The notes under the pieces are model-generated. The model saw nothing but the letters and a program-made list of their open reading frames with translations. It searched no databases and was not told where the DNA came from. This document shows positions 47,283-60,900 of a DNA stretch of 64,000 bases, one piece after another; the first letter of the stretch is position 1; the number at the start of each line of letters is the position of its first letter. Position numbers and translations under genes: made by a program. The stretch is taken from the NCBI GenBank assembly GCA_034509925.1, contig CM067529.1, positions 4,783,001-4,847,000 on the forward strand, given 5' to 3'. This DNA comes from Hirudinaria manillensis (Eukaryota > Annelida > Clitellata > Hirudinida > Hirudinidae).

Positions 47283-49044
47283 ATGGAGAGTGACAGGGCC
47301 AACAGTCTCCGGAATCAGGTGATTTGGCTTAATGATACAAAATAGTCCATGAATTTTTAGTATTTATGTATTATTATTTGAATCGCGATTGACGTGAGTT
47401 GAATTAATCTCGAATAAAAGCCTGAGTGCGAGTGATGAAGCATTGTATCGTAATTATTATTTTTTTTTACGTATCAACTTAGGTTCTTGTGGGAGCTCTA
47501 CCTGATGATTTTTTACGGGTCACAAATGAAGGGTCAGGCCCTCATGTGCATCCTCACCAAATGCAGTCATCCATTATCTATCCTGCCCAATCTGGATGTA
47601 GACTGAGTTTAACCATAGTTCAGGTAAAGCGACTAATAATAACAGTAAGGCGGCTATTGCCCAACGTTTTGCACAAATATCTGATTATTATGGGTTTTGA
47701 TGAGATTTGAATTTTTGCTGACAATAATGGTCATTATTTTTTGCTTTGTAACTTAGTCACTTGTCTTATAGGCGACATTAGTAAAGAATTATGGGCTCAC
47801 TAAAATGGATCCTTACGTGAGAATCAGGGTCGGTCATTCTGTGCTCGAGACACATACTGCAGTCAATGGTGGAAAGACTCCAATGTGGAATAAAGTATTT
47901 CAAATGTACAATTATCTTTTCTTACTTCTATATGTTATTTATTATGACATATTTTGTATCATTTACAACAGAATACAATAATATTTATATTAGAATAATA
48001 TTTTATTATTTGCTATTTGTCAGAATATTACAGCCAAACATTGACTCAATATATCTTGAAATATTTGACGAGGTTGTACTTACTTTGGATGCTAAAAACG
48101 TTATAAAATAATATCTAATATTTCTGTTTATGACCACCTTAAGAGATCATTTACATTGGATGACAAAATAGCATGGACACATATTGTAATCCCCGAGAAA
48201 GTGTTCAAGGGAGAAGTTGTTGATGAGTGGTTTTCTCTCAGTGGAAAGCAAGGGGAATTGAAGGAGGGATCGATCAATGTTGTCATGTCTCAATCGGTGA
48301 GTGCCTTTCTTCTTAATTAACATTTATCTTCTGATTGTTTAAAAAATCGAATTATATATTGGCAGTTTCTTAGGATTTGTAGAGTGCTGTGCTACATGAC
48401 AATGCCATTCTTACCATTTTAAAATAATTCTAGTTGCTGTTGCTTCATTTAGAAACATGTTCATTAAAGAAATTTCACAACATATATGTTTATTACTTAT
48501 TTGAAAAGTCATTTAAACATTGCAGAACGTGGTTCAATCTCCATTTCAACATTATGTCTGCCAGATGCCAGGCGTTCCACTTGTTTATCCACCGCAGGTT
48601 GTTGTCCTGCCACAAGGCGTACCAATTGCCAACCCATACTGTGGCTACCAACCATTTTATTCAGGTTTTAATTGCTGATTTCTGCATTCATAATCTCATT
48701 AACTAAATTATTATTAAAAAGTTTATTTTTTTAATTCGAACATTGAATAAGACGTTATTAGATTGAAATTTGTCTGATTTCTTATTTATCTCATTTATTT
48801 ATTTTTCTTATTTTGTGCATTTAAATGCTTTAAAGGAATGATGCCACCACAAGCCATGCAACAACATCCACCTGCAGTCAGTTGTGGACCAACAACAACT
48901 ACCCAGGAAGTCGACGAAAAAGATGTAGACACCCTCGTTGAAATGTTTCCAAGTTTCGACAGATCAGTAATCCAATCTGTCCTCATATCTAACCAGAACA
49001 ACAAGGAGGCTGCCATAAACCAACTCCTTGCCATTTCTTCTTAA
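47283..49044 (+). CDS. TOLLIP: TOLLIP, Toll-interacting endosomal ubiquitin adaptor
   Basis: TOLLIP links ubiquitylated cargo to endosomal sorting and autophagy and dampens Toll/IL-1 signalling. The 286-aa product (human 274) has an N-terminal Tom1-binding stretch with [10 protein letters not shown]; a C2 domain about 50-180 ([20 protein letters not shown], then SIYLEIFDE and [13 protein letters not shown]); a proline-rich linker; and a C-terminal CUE domain about 240-282 with the MFP motif ([20 protein letters not shown]), the ubiquitin-binding module. Exons: 47283-47318, 47483-47623, 47772-47905, 48024-48072, 48144-48296, 48526-48664, 48836-49044. The donor at 47906 was chosen over an earlier GT at 47895 because only it keeps the C2 frame. 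Confidence 0.94.
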
Positions 49045-49532
49045 TGCAACAGTTACTTACAACCGTTGTAAGTAACACTACTTACTTCTCTACAGGATGA
49101 TTTCCATGAAGACATTTTGCTTAGTGGTTTTTTAAGATTTTTTTTTGGAGTTGATGTGTCTAGCTTTCTGTTATAATTTGCTTGTTGAATCAAAGTTTCT
49201 GCTTGTATTTTACTAGTTTTCTGAAATATTATTACATAACATGAACCAGAATGATTCTGTGTTCTAATCATTTTGTAATCCCGTGGACTGCAGAAATTAT
49301 TGTTAAATTGATGTCACACAACCACCAGAAATTTGTTACATTCTGGCACTGACAGACCATTCCTGTTTCGATTTTCGATTGCTTATGCTGCAGCATTCAT
49401 ATATTTTTAATGAAATCTTTTTTATCACACATTCAATCTTTTACCACGTTATATTTTATTGAAATGAAACCATTAAAAGATCAAATTGGCCAAGAAAGTT
49501 TTTAAAATGATCTGCAGATAAGATTTCGATGT

Positions 49533-49538
49533 AATAAA
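49533..49538 (+). terminator. Polyadenylation signal of TOLLIP
   Basis: AATAAA about 490 bp after the TOLLIP stop; it is the first clear canonical signal. The remainder to 50025, up to the RabGAP stop on the other strand, shows no gene. Confidence 0.5.
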
Positions 49539-50025
49539 ATGTTGTTTTATTTTCAAGACCGGAGAGCATTCCAGGGTTGAATACGTACATAAGTTGTGAA
49601 TGGAAGGGGATAGACAATTATAAAAATATAAAGTCGTTTCAAGTGAGCATGCATTGTTTAAAGTCCGATAAAATTAGATGATCTTAGAACGTCTTGTGTT
49701 TTGATTGGCCGGCATGGATCGGTTAAAATACTTAAATAGCATAGCAAGCAAATTTTAATATTCTTCCTGTGTGATTAAATTAAATATTTATCTCTTGGGA
49801 CGCGTCGTTATCATATGACGAATCAGATTACGAAGAGTTGATGCTTGTCAGAAGATGAGAGAGTCGCCTACTAAAAGGGGAATGATGTCCTGATGTTTGC
49901 GGATATGAAGCTCTGTGGATTGTGCATGATGCTTGGACGTTTTGGTGCGGCTCTGCTACGGCTTCGTTTGTCCACGAGTGGTCCTTTGACAAAAACCACA
50001 ACATTAATTTCAGTTTCGGTATTTA

Positions 50026-53000
50026 TTAGGACATCTTAAATGGCCTTAAATCGTAAACCTTTGGATCTCTTCTCCAAAGCAGGACAGATTCCTCATCACA
50101 GTAATTTCCAGAGCAACTGCATACTGTCAGATTTGCTGGATGCGAACTAGGAAATAATCAGAACCAGTTATTTTCGACTGAAGAGTGTTTTTTTCTATTT
50201 AGACATTTTTTTTCTCGAATGAATCCAAAACCTACTCCACCAGTGTGAGACATCGAACGGGCTTTTCAGATACTTTGAACTTTGCTTCGAGGATCAAACA
50301 ACCATTGCAACTATTCATGAGGAACTTTTCATCGGGCAAAGTGACTGGCGAGATCTTCGGAGAGGCATTTATTTCGCCGAGAGGATGGGCGCTGTCTTCC
50401 TGGCCGCTCTTCGGCATTTTCTTGTGCAAAGTCGCTCCTTTTTTAATTTCATCTTCTTCGCCAGCAAATTCTTCTACCGAATCAAGTAGCTCAAAATCAG
50501 AAGACTGAATTCTTCCCCTGATAAAATTATTTTTCAGATCATGAGTGTGAATCCTTGAATCAGCCTGAGAAAAATTGTAGTGAAAATGTCCAGTTCCTGT
50601 CTTCAATGCATCATTTTCTGTCTGAACTCTGGTGAGCGGTAAAGTGTATGACCTGCTCCTATTAAATTGATTAGATTAAGATTTTTAATTCAATGTCTTA
50701 CTCATCGATGGCTCACTTTATTTTTCCCATTTGCTTGAATGATTCCAACTTTTTAAGCAGCAGTCTGTAGTGAGGCGCTGAAAACGAAACAGCGAAAATA
50801 TAAATGAATCCACTTCTAGTGCCAACCCAGAGAGTAGAATTGAGGCACAAGAGACTCGTTATTTTGTTCACATTTAAATATTCCTCCTCCTGGAAGAGAA
50901 AGCGATTCTCAATTAGTGGCAATTTATTTATCACTGGCCGGAATATACCTTGCACTGGAGAACGTGTAATCCTTTATAAACGTCATACATGGCCATGCAA
51001 TGGTGTTCCGTGGCATGCCACATTTGCACTACGGAAGAGCCCTCGACGGAGAGCCACACAGCCCGCAAATGATTTGAACGAGACTGATCTCCTCCTTGTT
51101 GGCTTCCTTTCTGCGCGTTGAGATGTTTGACTTGAAGATTTGCAGGTTGATGGTTTACATGATGAGGGTCATATAGAGTCATGGTTCTAATAAAATCCAC
51201 ACTGCTTTTAGATATTTGAAATTTCGCTATCAAATTTAAGGTCCTGCAACAGATAATTTGAGCGAAATAAGATAATAATTTGAAAAGTCGATCTAATTCA
51301 AGAAATGGTGATTGGTCACTAACTCGCAATGAATGACGTGTATAAAATTTTCACAGGCCAGCCAGACGTGGGGATCGACGAGAAGAATGGAGGTGATTGG
51401 ACAGTGAGAAACGGGTAAAAACAGCGGTCCCTCGGACAAAAAGGACGGAGCCATTTTGGTGGCAAGAGTTAATGGAATTTTCTAAATACAATTAAATAAG
51501 CACATGGTTATTATAAATTATCATATGTAAACAAATGTTGACAATTTAGCGTTACTTCAAAAAAGGCCACGAATCCGTTGTTAAGTGCAGCAAAGACAGA
51601 GAACGTGGTCTTGTGTGGTATAACCTTTGTGCACATGCTAAGAGATATGCCGGTTAGAGAGTAGGACCACAGAAGATCTCTGATAATCATTTCCATTTAT
51701 AAATTTAAAAAGCCAACAAATTGAAAAATTGAATTGTTTGAAATTTACATTTGAAATATATGTTAATTTAAAATTTGTTAAAGTTTCACGATTAATTAAA
51801 TATCAACTCACGAGGGGAAACCTCGTGAACATACCCAGGATTTCTGCCATTGTAAGCGTATATTTGACTGGAAAGCGTGGAAATCAGAATTATATCGCCA
51901 ACTGCGCAAACACACAAAATTTGATTCTTCACCTGTTAAAAACATTGATTATTCTTGATTACATAGTACATCGGGATATGTAAAAGATGTAACATTGTAG
52001 CTCATAACATCTCACCTGAAAATGTGTGGTCAGAATTTTTTCATTTTTATTGTAAACTGAAACTTTTGATAATTCCTGACTGGTAAACACCACCCACATG
52101 CTGTCTGTTCAACATTGAAGTGATAGAAATATTCATGAATGCTTTTAAAGCAGATCAGAACATTTATCTCCCAAAATTATATCTAATTATATTTACGACT
52201 TAACGGCATGCTTTACAATGGAACGACAAAGATCTTACAAGGTAGGAAAATGAAAATTAATCAATTTACTTTAAACCGAACTTACTATACGAGACTGGCA
52301 CCACGGCCAAATATTGAAGCGGACAAACTTCATTTTCGTCTGTAGACTAAAACGAAAAGCAAAAAAAGTTAACTTGATGGAAACGAATATTATTCTCGTC
52401 AAATTACTTGTTCTCTGTTGAATCTTCTGCAAGTCGATGGTGTGTCTCTTTTTATGTTTGAGCTTCTCTTACTTCTAACCACTTCATTAAAATGCATCCT
52501 GCGAATTGAAATTTGCTGGCGTCTTGGGAAAGGCTGCAATTCTTCAAAAGCTGTCTGGACAAAAGCAAAAGAACAAATGCAGATCTATCATTGATTTCAT
52601 TTCGTTACGAAAATTGCCAACGATTTAAGAATAAAACATTGCGAGCAAAGAAGTTACTTTGACTAGTCCGTCAACGTCAAATAGTAGTTTAGTACACGTT
52701 TTGAGGTATTTGAGCAGTCCCAAAACATCACTTTGGTCCAGCAATAAGTCCTCGTGTTTTTTTAATATGGCCAGTGCGAACCTGAACAGAACTTTCGGAC
52801 CTTCCATCAGGAAACAGTCCCAGATCCTAAGAAGTGTCTACGATTTTTGAAGCATTGTTTTGGAGAGATATCTTTTCCATGCAAATAAAATTTAACAAAG
52901 GAATATTTAGTAACCTCAAAGGGTACGATGTCGATGAATAATGACAAAAACCAATTTATTGTAATTGTAGAAAATTCCAAGTCAAATTTTTGAATGTGGG

Positions 53001-56000
53001 AGTATAAGTTTGGTAATTTCTGAGCAAATATTTCTTGAAAGACCTCCTGATCCACATTGGCGCCAGTCAATCCTTTATCAAAATATGTCGAATCAAAGTA
53101 CTTCTCCGTTATCGCAATGAGAGCCCTGGAAAAATTTGTTTTTGCACATTTCAATGTGAAATATAACATAAAATTGACAACAGTAATAAATTTAATTGCT
53201 AATGCAATTGTTAGCAAGAAATAAAAACTAACCAAAACGCATCCTCAGCATCAAAAAACAAAAGACACATAGAAGCCACAAAGTTTAGCCCTTGACAGTA
53301 CCCAATAGCAGGATTATGAAAACTAAATGCTTGCAAAACTTCTTTCAGTTTCCTAATCTGATAATCATCATTTTCAAATGATTAATATTTTTAATCATTA
53401 ATATCAAAAGTAAAAACGTGAAAATTGAAACACTTCCAGAACAAACTGTTGAAGTAAAATAATGATCGTATACAAAGTTACAAAGCAATAAAAGCCGTAA
53501 TAAAAAGATTTACAACGTAATTAAAATTACAATGGAATTGAAAACGATAAACTAACTCCTTCGGTCGTTGGGTCACAGAAATTAACATTGGACGGCATAG
53601 TCCTAAGTAGGTCGATAAAAATCTGCTTCCTGTAATATCCTGACAGCTGCAAGGAGAAAACCCAATCGTTAATAAGTGATTGCAAAGTCACAAAAAAAAA
53701 TCTGTCAAATACCAATGAATCGTAAGCCCTCGTCATGAGATGTCCAAAATAATTGATTCCTCTTTCTTGTTTCATGTCTGATATTTTCCCATAGATGAGT
53801 CTCTTCCAGACCTCGCTTCTGTACTGAACTGGAATACCTTGTCGACACATGATTTTCATACCTGCCTGTTTGAGACAAAAAGACACGTGGACGTTTGATA
53901 ACTTAGAGGATCGACCATCAACAAACTATAGCATGGAAGGATAAGAGGGACGGTCCGGAAAGTACTTCGTTCCACATGACGAGGTAGTTCTGCTGTTCTG
54001 GATAAAGAGCTCGATAATGTTGGTGCAATTGTTGGCAGATGTAATGCAGAAGGAGCTCTTCGCATTCAAACTCATGTTTGAAACCGTATTGATCAACGTG
54101 ACTCATTTTCATAAGGAGTCTAAAATTAATTTCATTTCATTACTATTTATTATTTGTTACAATAACTTTATTGTTTTCAAGTTTTTTTTCTCAAAATATC
54201 CACGCAAGGTCAACCAACAAGCCGTAGTCGGGAAGGCTCGGATTGATTTGTCTGGCATCTTCGAGAAGTTCTCTGACTCTTTTCTTGTGCTGGAAAGTTG
54301 TAAAAACAATACTTTAAATTTGTACTTACTTATATTACATAATTACTCAAACTAAATTAAATTAAAAAAATCTTTTAACCAAGTCTCCTCCAAAGAGTTT
54401 TAACTGCCACTTATCGCTAGAGTCACCGCTGGGTATGCTTATTGATGACTGCAGTAAATAAACGTAGTTGTCCTTCCAAGCTCCTAAATTGGTCGTCAGG
54501 TCTTCAATCGTCCTGTACAGAAACTCAAGAATATTGTAATCTCCTAGTACAATGCAAACCTCAAAAACCAACGTTTACTTTTGTTGTTGTTCAACTTGCT
54601 GGATGTCCTGGAGTCTGAATTGAGTGAGATGCTTGATTTCAGAGCATTGAAACAACATCTGATTCTGCATGCTTTCTATTTTGCTTTTCAAGAAACTCTC
54701 GGCGCTAAATGAACAGTTGGAACAATTTCATCAAGCAGTTTTTTCTACCCAAAACTCCATCACCATCATACTTGGATTTCAAGTTGGCATTTTCAAGTTT
54801 CTGTATTCGATGGAGAAGTTCTCTGATAACTTGATCTCTTTGGTCAATTATCTCTTTGAAGCAGCATTCTTTGTTGAGTAGTTTTGCCATCATAGCTTTT
54901 GAATTCCTTCGGCAGAAACGTATTCGTCAACCAAACAAAACCTCTCAAAATTCATTAAGAGCTTACTCACATCACTTGCTTTTCCAAATTCAGCATCTGA
55001 TTAACAAGTTCTTGGTGTTGTGAGCTTAATTCAAAAGAAGACTCACTGGAGTTTCTCTGACGAATTCTAACATTATTGTCAAATAATTGCATTATAAATC
55101 ATAGCAAAACTTTCGCCAGCACATATAAATAGATGAGAGAACTTTGTTTAATCTCCTTATTTAATGACCTGCTAATGAATATTGAATTAGTTCCTTCGCT
55201 AATTGATGCCATGTTAAATACCACATTTGATATTGACCTTGGAGATACGCGAAGCACTTTAAGATGCGGTCAGTTACATTCAGAGGTCAATTAACGGGGT
55301 CAACTTATAAATAACATACTTGACTAGTCTACTAGACATTTGGTTATTAAGACATTATTAATTAATTTGTAATTTATCTTTTAATATTTTCTTTTAACAT
55401 AATACTATAATTTAATAAATAATAAAAGTATATCGAAAAATTGCACGAAGATATTTGAGTGCGAAGCATCGATTGCTGCAAGCAATAGCAATGCATGGAA
55501 ATCTAGTCAAAACAGAAAACATCTGTTAGAGGGGATGTTACTCATTGTTCGTGTGACAGGTGCAGACGATGCTAGACTCTCGCCAATGAAGAGAAGCCAT
55601 TAATGTCATTTTAAATTTCATAACATGAAATTTACCACTCTGCCTACAGACGCTTACAAATTACTCACTCAGTCCAATTATTACTCACAAGTAGTGACCT
55701 TATTTTGGTACTTGAACAGTAAAAAAATTGCTTCAATAAACTTCGCTACCTGTTCGGAGTGCACGGTCCGTTAGTGAATGGATCGTCACTGAATTGCATG
55801 TCGTCACTGGAAGAAGGCGGAGCGGATGATTTTACGTTTGTTCTCCAATCAGTCATCCTGCTGAGTCTTTCACTTCCAAAAGCTGAGTCATTCGCATCTG
55901 ATTTAGCATTTGTTTCAATGGACAGACCTCCAAATAAGAGAGATGATAGTATAGACAACAATAATAGATGATAGACAACAGTGAGCGGATCAAGCAAGAT

Positions 56001-56977
56001 TACCTGTATAGTATTCCATTCCAGTATCCAAAGAAATGCCCATTGTTTTGAAGACTTCCAACGCAGAACTTGTGGAAGGTTTGTTTGAAAAGTAAGAGTG
56101 GAGACAAGGAAGCATTGAGGAACTTCTTTCTTTTATCTTCCAGGGAAGTTTGATACCAACGGACGCAGGCTGACATGAATCTCCCTGGAAGGTTGGGGCA
56201 ATTAAATTTCTCTTGCGTGCAATATTCACTCTATCAGTTTTATAGCATGTAATATATTTTTTACCGATTCTGAACAATGAAGAGCCGATGAAGCACTGAT
56301 CATGCTCGAGGCAAGAGTCGAAACTCGAACTCCCTGACAGCGATTTCTTGCAGACTTTGAAGAAGTTTGTTCATTTCACATTCATTAGATGTTTTTAACA
56401 ATTTGAAATGTTTATTAATAACCTGCAAAGCCAATAACCAAATCACTGAAGATTCATGATTTTCTGCTACGAGTTGATGTTCGTTATCAGAGCAACTGGA
56501 AATTTTGTTGGGAGATTCGATAAATAAAAGCTGGCAACAATTTTGAAATACCAACATTATAATAAATTCTTCATTCTTGACAGGGTTAGGAAATATTCCT
56601 GAAGTTTTCAAATGAATTTCCACACTCGGTTTGACTTTCTTGTTCTTGTAGGCCTCGGAATTTCTGAATCCGAGGAGTCTGCATTGAACATCCTCTAAAA
56701 TGAACCACAAACGCCTTCTGAACAAACGACTCAATCCTGCAATGATTCAAATAATATATTTCAATGCCGAATAAAATTAATTTGTTCATTTAATTTCTTG
56801 AAATTTATTAAATTAAAAAGAAAAAATAACTAGTCGAAACTTTGATGAAATACCTTCAGATGACTTGTACTGTAAGTAACCGGACAGACTGTGCCAAGAA
56901 GGATTTTGGTTTGCTGGAATAACACCAGGTGATCCCTCGGTTGATGAAGAAAGTTCATTCCTACTTGGATGCATCAT
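50026..56977 (-). CDS. TBC1D2-like RabGAP with added C-terminal beta-propeller
   Basis: TBC1D2 proteins are Rab7 GAPs of endosomes. In the 1351-aa product: PH domain about 32-175 (HSLSGYLQYKSSEGLSRLFR); coiled coil about 295-420; HKKRVRELLEDARQ and DQYGFKHEFE as in TBC1D2; TBC about 538-790 with RQGIPVQYRSEVWKRL, the arginine finger (FIDLLRTMP) and glutamine finger (YCQG), so GAP activity is expected. TBC1D2 normally ends soon after; here exons continue in phase into a JIP/ARHGEF10-type propeller, 840-1351 (VWLSVEGSSVVQMWHATEH; STLWVGTRSGFIYIF; CDEESVLLWR). Exons: 56854-56977, 56339-56736, 56004-56184, 55750-55927, 54971-55066, 54772-54906, 54579-54704, 54380-54512, 54204-54289, 53966-54119, 53713-53865, 53557-53646, 53233-53357, 52915-53125, 52658-52837, 52408-52554, 52286-52346, 52016-52104, 51835-51932, 51556-51679, 51324-51481, 50949-51243, 50717-50889, 50236-50655, 50026-50146. 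Junctions 2/3 and 6/7 have alternatives. Confidence 0.85.
55067..55749 (-). other. Large intron of the RabGAP gene
   Basis: 683 bp between exons 4 and 5. No exon, repeat or element is recognised; the flanking phases join cleanly. Confidence 0.55.
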
Positions 56978-57959
56978 TTTTATATTTGATAAGGAAATAA
57001 TCTTTCCATGAACACAACAAGGTTACCAAAAAATTTAATTAAAAACGATTTTTGACGTTAAAATTTGACGTTGGAAGAAGCGGAAGCCCATTTTATGATG
57101 ACTTGCTGTATGTGAAAATTATGGCTTTTAAGGGGGTGACTCAATCAGCTGACCGTAGCTGTTGCTTGTGAGCTGCATTTTAACAACTGTCGATATTCAA
57201 CATCATAGCAGGTCATTAACAATTGAGAAGTTAAACCATAACGAATTGCCATATCGAAAAGATCCTTCATAACTACTTTGGTAAAGCAATAAAGATTTCA
57301 ATGTGACAATATATCATTTCTGTCCCGATAAAGATCTCACTTGATAAGCTAATAATCTCAAAGATTTCGAAACTCACTCTTCAGTTGTGGTAAATTCGTT
57401 CGAATCTTTGTGGATTTGTGTTAATCAGTTTACTACTCCATCCATTGTAACATCTAAAGGGGAATGAAAATATCAGTTGTTATGTTATGCAATGTTATGT
57501 TATGTTAACAGCGGAGGTATCGGTACCATCATAAGCAAGAAAGTAGAAATATCAATATCAGAAATATATATATAATACTCAGTTTTATTGTGAAATTCTT
57601 CTGACAATAACCCATATGGAGGCATATATAAATAGAATAAACAGAATATATTCTTGAATCTAACGTTACTCTTTCATCAAACTTGATATAAATATTAAAA
57701 ACAATTTTTTTTATTAGCTAACTTAATAAAACGAATGTTTTGTCGGCCCAAGTTTTTAAGATTTAACGAACGACGATTTAATTAATTTCTTTAATTTTGA
57801 CTTAATTCTGATATGTTTCTAGCAAGGAGCATACAAGTTGTTTTTTTGCCAAAAAGCGAAATCGATACAAAATTAATCAAGCCAAGTTGCTATGTCTATC
57901 GTGCACATTTTAAAAGTCCCGTGCGCTTAAACGGAGAAACTCTGGGGTCTGGATGAAAG
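56978..57959. promoter_or_regulatory. Divergent intergenic region, RabGAP and CUB protease
   Basis: 0.98 kb between two divergent start codons. It contains short TATGT/TGTTA repeats near 57470-57510 and AT-rich sequence; no exon is seen. Confidence 0.45.
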
Positions 57960-60900
57960 ATGTATCGAACTCTCCTCTTCTCCTTGTATCTGTTTTCTGT
58001 TTTCTATGCCTTTCCATGGAGACAGGACTCTCTAGATGCGTGAGTGTTATTGGCTCCGATTGTATTTCTGTCACTTGGTCAGTTTAAATGCAACAGGAAT
58101 ATCTCGAAATTCAAAAGTTACTTATCGGAAATGAATTCATTCCTCAGCCTTTTGTCCGAATCAGAAGATAAAGATATTCCCGACGGTTTTTCTATTTTTC
58201 TCTTTAACGAATAGAAATATTATTTCGACCGAATTCTTGTGGCTTTTACGCTTGCAAATCACTTTCATTGTTCATGAGATTAACCCGACTGTTTGAGCGA
58301 TGATTATTCTTTGACTTGGAAAGTATGTTTCATATCGAATCTCAATAGTAGTAAATAGCAAGTGGTTATTTATAACAAATAAATTTAATCCAGTGACGTA
58401 TACGATGACACCCAATTCACTTTAGATTAACTTTTAAATTGAAGTCTGAAGTTGATTTTTCCAACGAAATGTTTTCAGTTTGGAGCTTTTATTTATTTAT
58501 TTATTTTAACAAATTTACTTTTTAACTTTATTTTGTTTGAAATAAAAACTAATTTTTATATTTTTAAGATAGGTATTTTCTGTGCGCATCGATTTTATTA
58601 GACACGAGCGTCTCCATCAAACATCTTTGACAGTTTCGAATTCTTTATGAGTCTATTCATATCCGCAGGAAACCGATATTATTTTGTCAGAAATGTTTTA
58701 TTTGCAGAGATTTACTTAAAGCAAATTATAAAAAAAATTTTCTATATTTTTAAAAATGAAGGTGAAAATAGTTTAAAGTGAAATTAATTAGTTACAAACA
58801 TCAATCAAAACTTGGACGTCGCAAACATTTGCTCAGACTTTCCATTTATTCAGGATCAACCGTTCCGAAAATCCATCACAAATATTGTGCTCTTCCTGCC
58901 ATAATAAACTGTAAACTGAAAGGAAACATTACTTATCGAGAAGATATCGTGGGAATGGGAAGGAAGTGTTTATTTTCAAGTTGGAGATTGAAGTCAAGCG
59001 ATGGGCCAGTTATTGACCACTTATGTTAAATCTTTTGCAATTTATGCATAACATTTCTGTTTATTTTTTTTTTGGTTCCTCTTAAAATTACTGAGTTTTT
59101 TTTTTACTTAATATAGAGAAAAGATTGTTCTCTTTAATTGAATCCGTTTTGGTTAAACAAATCGATAATTCGACTTTGTATCCTCAGTTGAAACTGACTT
59201 TAATGTACCTGTCAATGGGCAACTCGCCCGAGCACAGCACCTACTTGGCTGCTTATCAGGGAGGAAGCGAAGAATTTCCTCCTCTATTCAAGACATTCGG
59301 AGCCGATTCTGTCTTCCTCAAGTCTTACGAGACCCTCTCGAAGGAAATCTTCATTAAACTCTACTCGAGCACTTATCCTACCGGCTGGCGCTTCTCTATT
59401 CTCTACGAGATTTGGAGCGCTGGCGGTGAGCAATTCGCTCAGAATGATTTCAAGAGCGACAAGATTGCTGAAAAGAAACAAAGACACGATTCAACCGAAA
59501 GAGAAAAAAGTCGATCTTTTTTCATATTCACAATTTAACTGGACTAATTTGGGATGTCATTTTGATTTTTCGAATTGGATTCATGTATTTTAAATTAGAT
59601 TAAATTCAATTCAATTTATCTTGAACATCAGAATAGTTTTGATCGTCATCAAATGTGTTATCAAAATATTGGATTTTAAGCACTTTTACTTTTAGGTGGC
59701 TGTAACGGTGAACCTTTCCTGCTTAATGGGAACTCTGGAACGTTGTACTCTCCAAATTATCAACTCGGAAAGGGCTATCCCGGACGATCCAACTGTTCCT
59801 GGCTTATCGCTTTGGATCCTGGAAACGTAACGTAACGTGCTTGCCTAATGAGACGCTCGTTTAAAATGCCACGTGGAACCGCATTTAATTAATTTCAGAC
59901 CGTGGAATTAAAATTCGAGAAATTTTCAATCGAGCCTGCATTTCCTCTGACGTCCATGTGTTTCGATGCTCTGCGCATCTACGACGGCTCGAAGATTGAC
60001 CCCAAGAATCTGAGGAGAACCCACTGTGGAAAGGAATTACCGCAAGACTTCCATTCGACCAACAATTTTGTCCTCTTGAATTTTCAAACGGACGAAGAAA
60101 CTAACAACTTCACCGGATTCGTCATCAACTTCCACGCCGTTGAAGGGAACTCATTGACAACAAGTGATTTTTCCAGGATAAAAATTAATTATAAATTAAC
60201 TATAAATAACTAAATTAAATACTAGATAGCCATAACACATTAAGAGTTGTTTTTCTTAGGGAGTTTTGCATGCGGAGTTCCAAAGATCCAGCCAAACATT
60301 TACAACAGGATAGTGGGGGGAGTCCAGGCCAAACCTCACTCGTGGCCCTGGCAAATCAGTCTACAATACTTCGGGCAGCATGTTTGCGGTGCATGTTTGA
60401 TCCATTCTTCCTGGGTTTTGACGGCTGCACATTGCCTGTTAATACTCCTGATAAGTCTTTATTTCTCTATTAAATCAATAATAATATTTCAATGCAACAG
60501 TCCAATTCAGCCAATAATTTAAAAAAAACAACAAATCGTCAAAAAGCGCAGACATTGAGAAACACAGCGACATATTGGTGAGAATGGGTGAACACAACTT
60601 GGCTATGATGGAAGGGACCGAGGAAACTCGTCAAGTGGATTACTCCATCGTTCACCCCAACTACAACTCAAACACGAATGACTTCGACTTGGCACTCCTT
60701 CATCTCGGTTCAGAAGTGGCATACAACGATTACGTCTCGCCAGTTTGTTTGCCCTCAGGTCATCAAGGTCACGACGACCTAGTTTGCGTGGTTGCAGGGT
60801 GGGGCACCACCAAAGGTTTGCACACATTTCAACAGCCAGTCTTACCAAATTAAAGCTCACGATTTGTAATTAAAATTTTTTTTTTTCTTTTTCAGATGCA

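Noticed and set aside
55067-57959. Idea that the PH domain (56339-56977) is a separate gene from the TBC part
   Set aside because: TBC1D2 proteins have exactly this PH-coiled coil-TBC order and the exon phases connect.
58778-59029. Possible extra exon of 83 codons in the protease gene
   Set aside because: No CUB or other similarity, and neighbouring exons 58097-58185 and 59117-59425 already join in the right phase without it.
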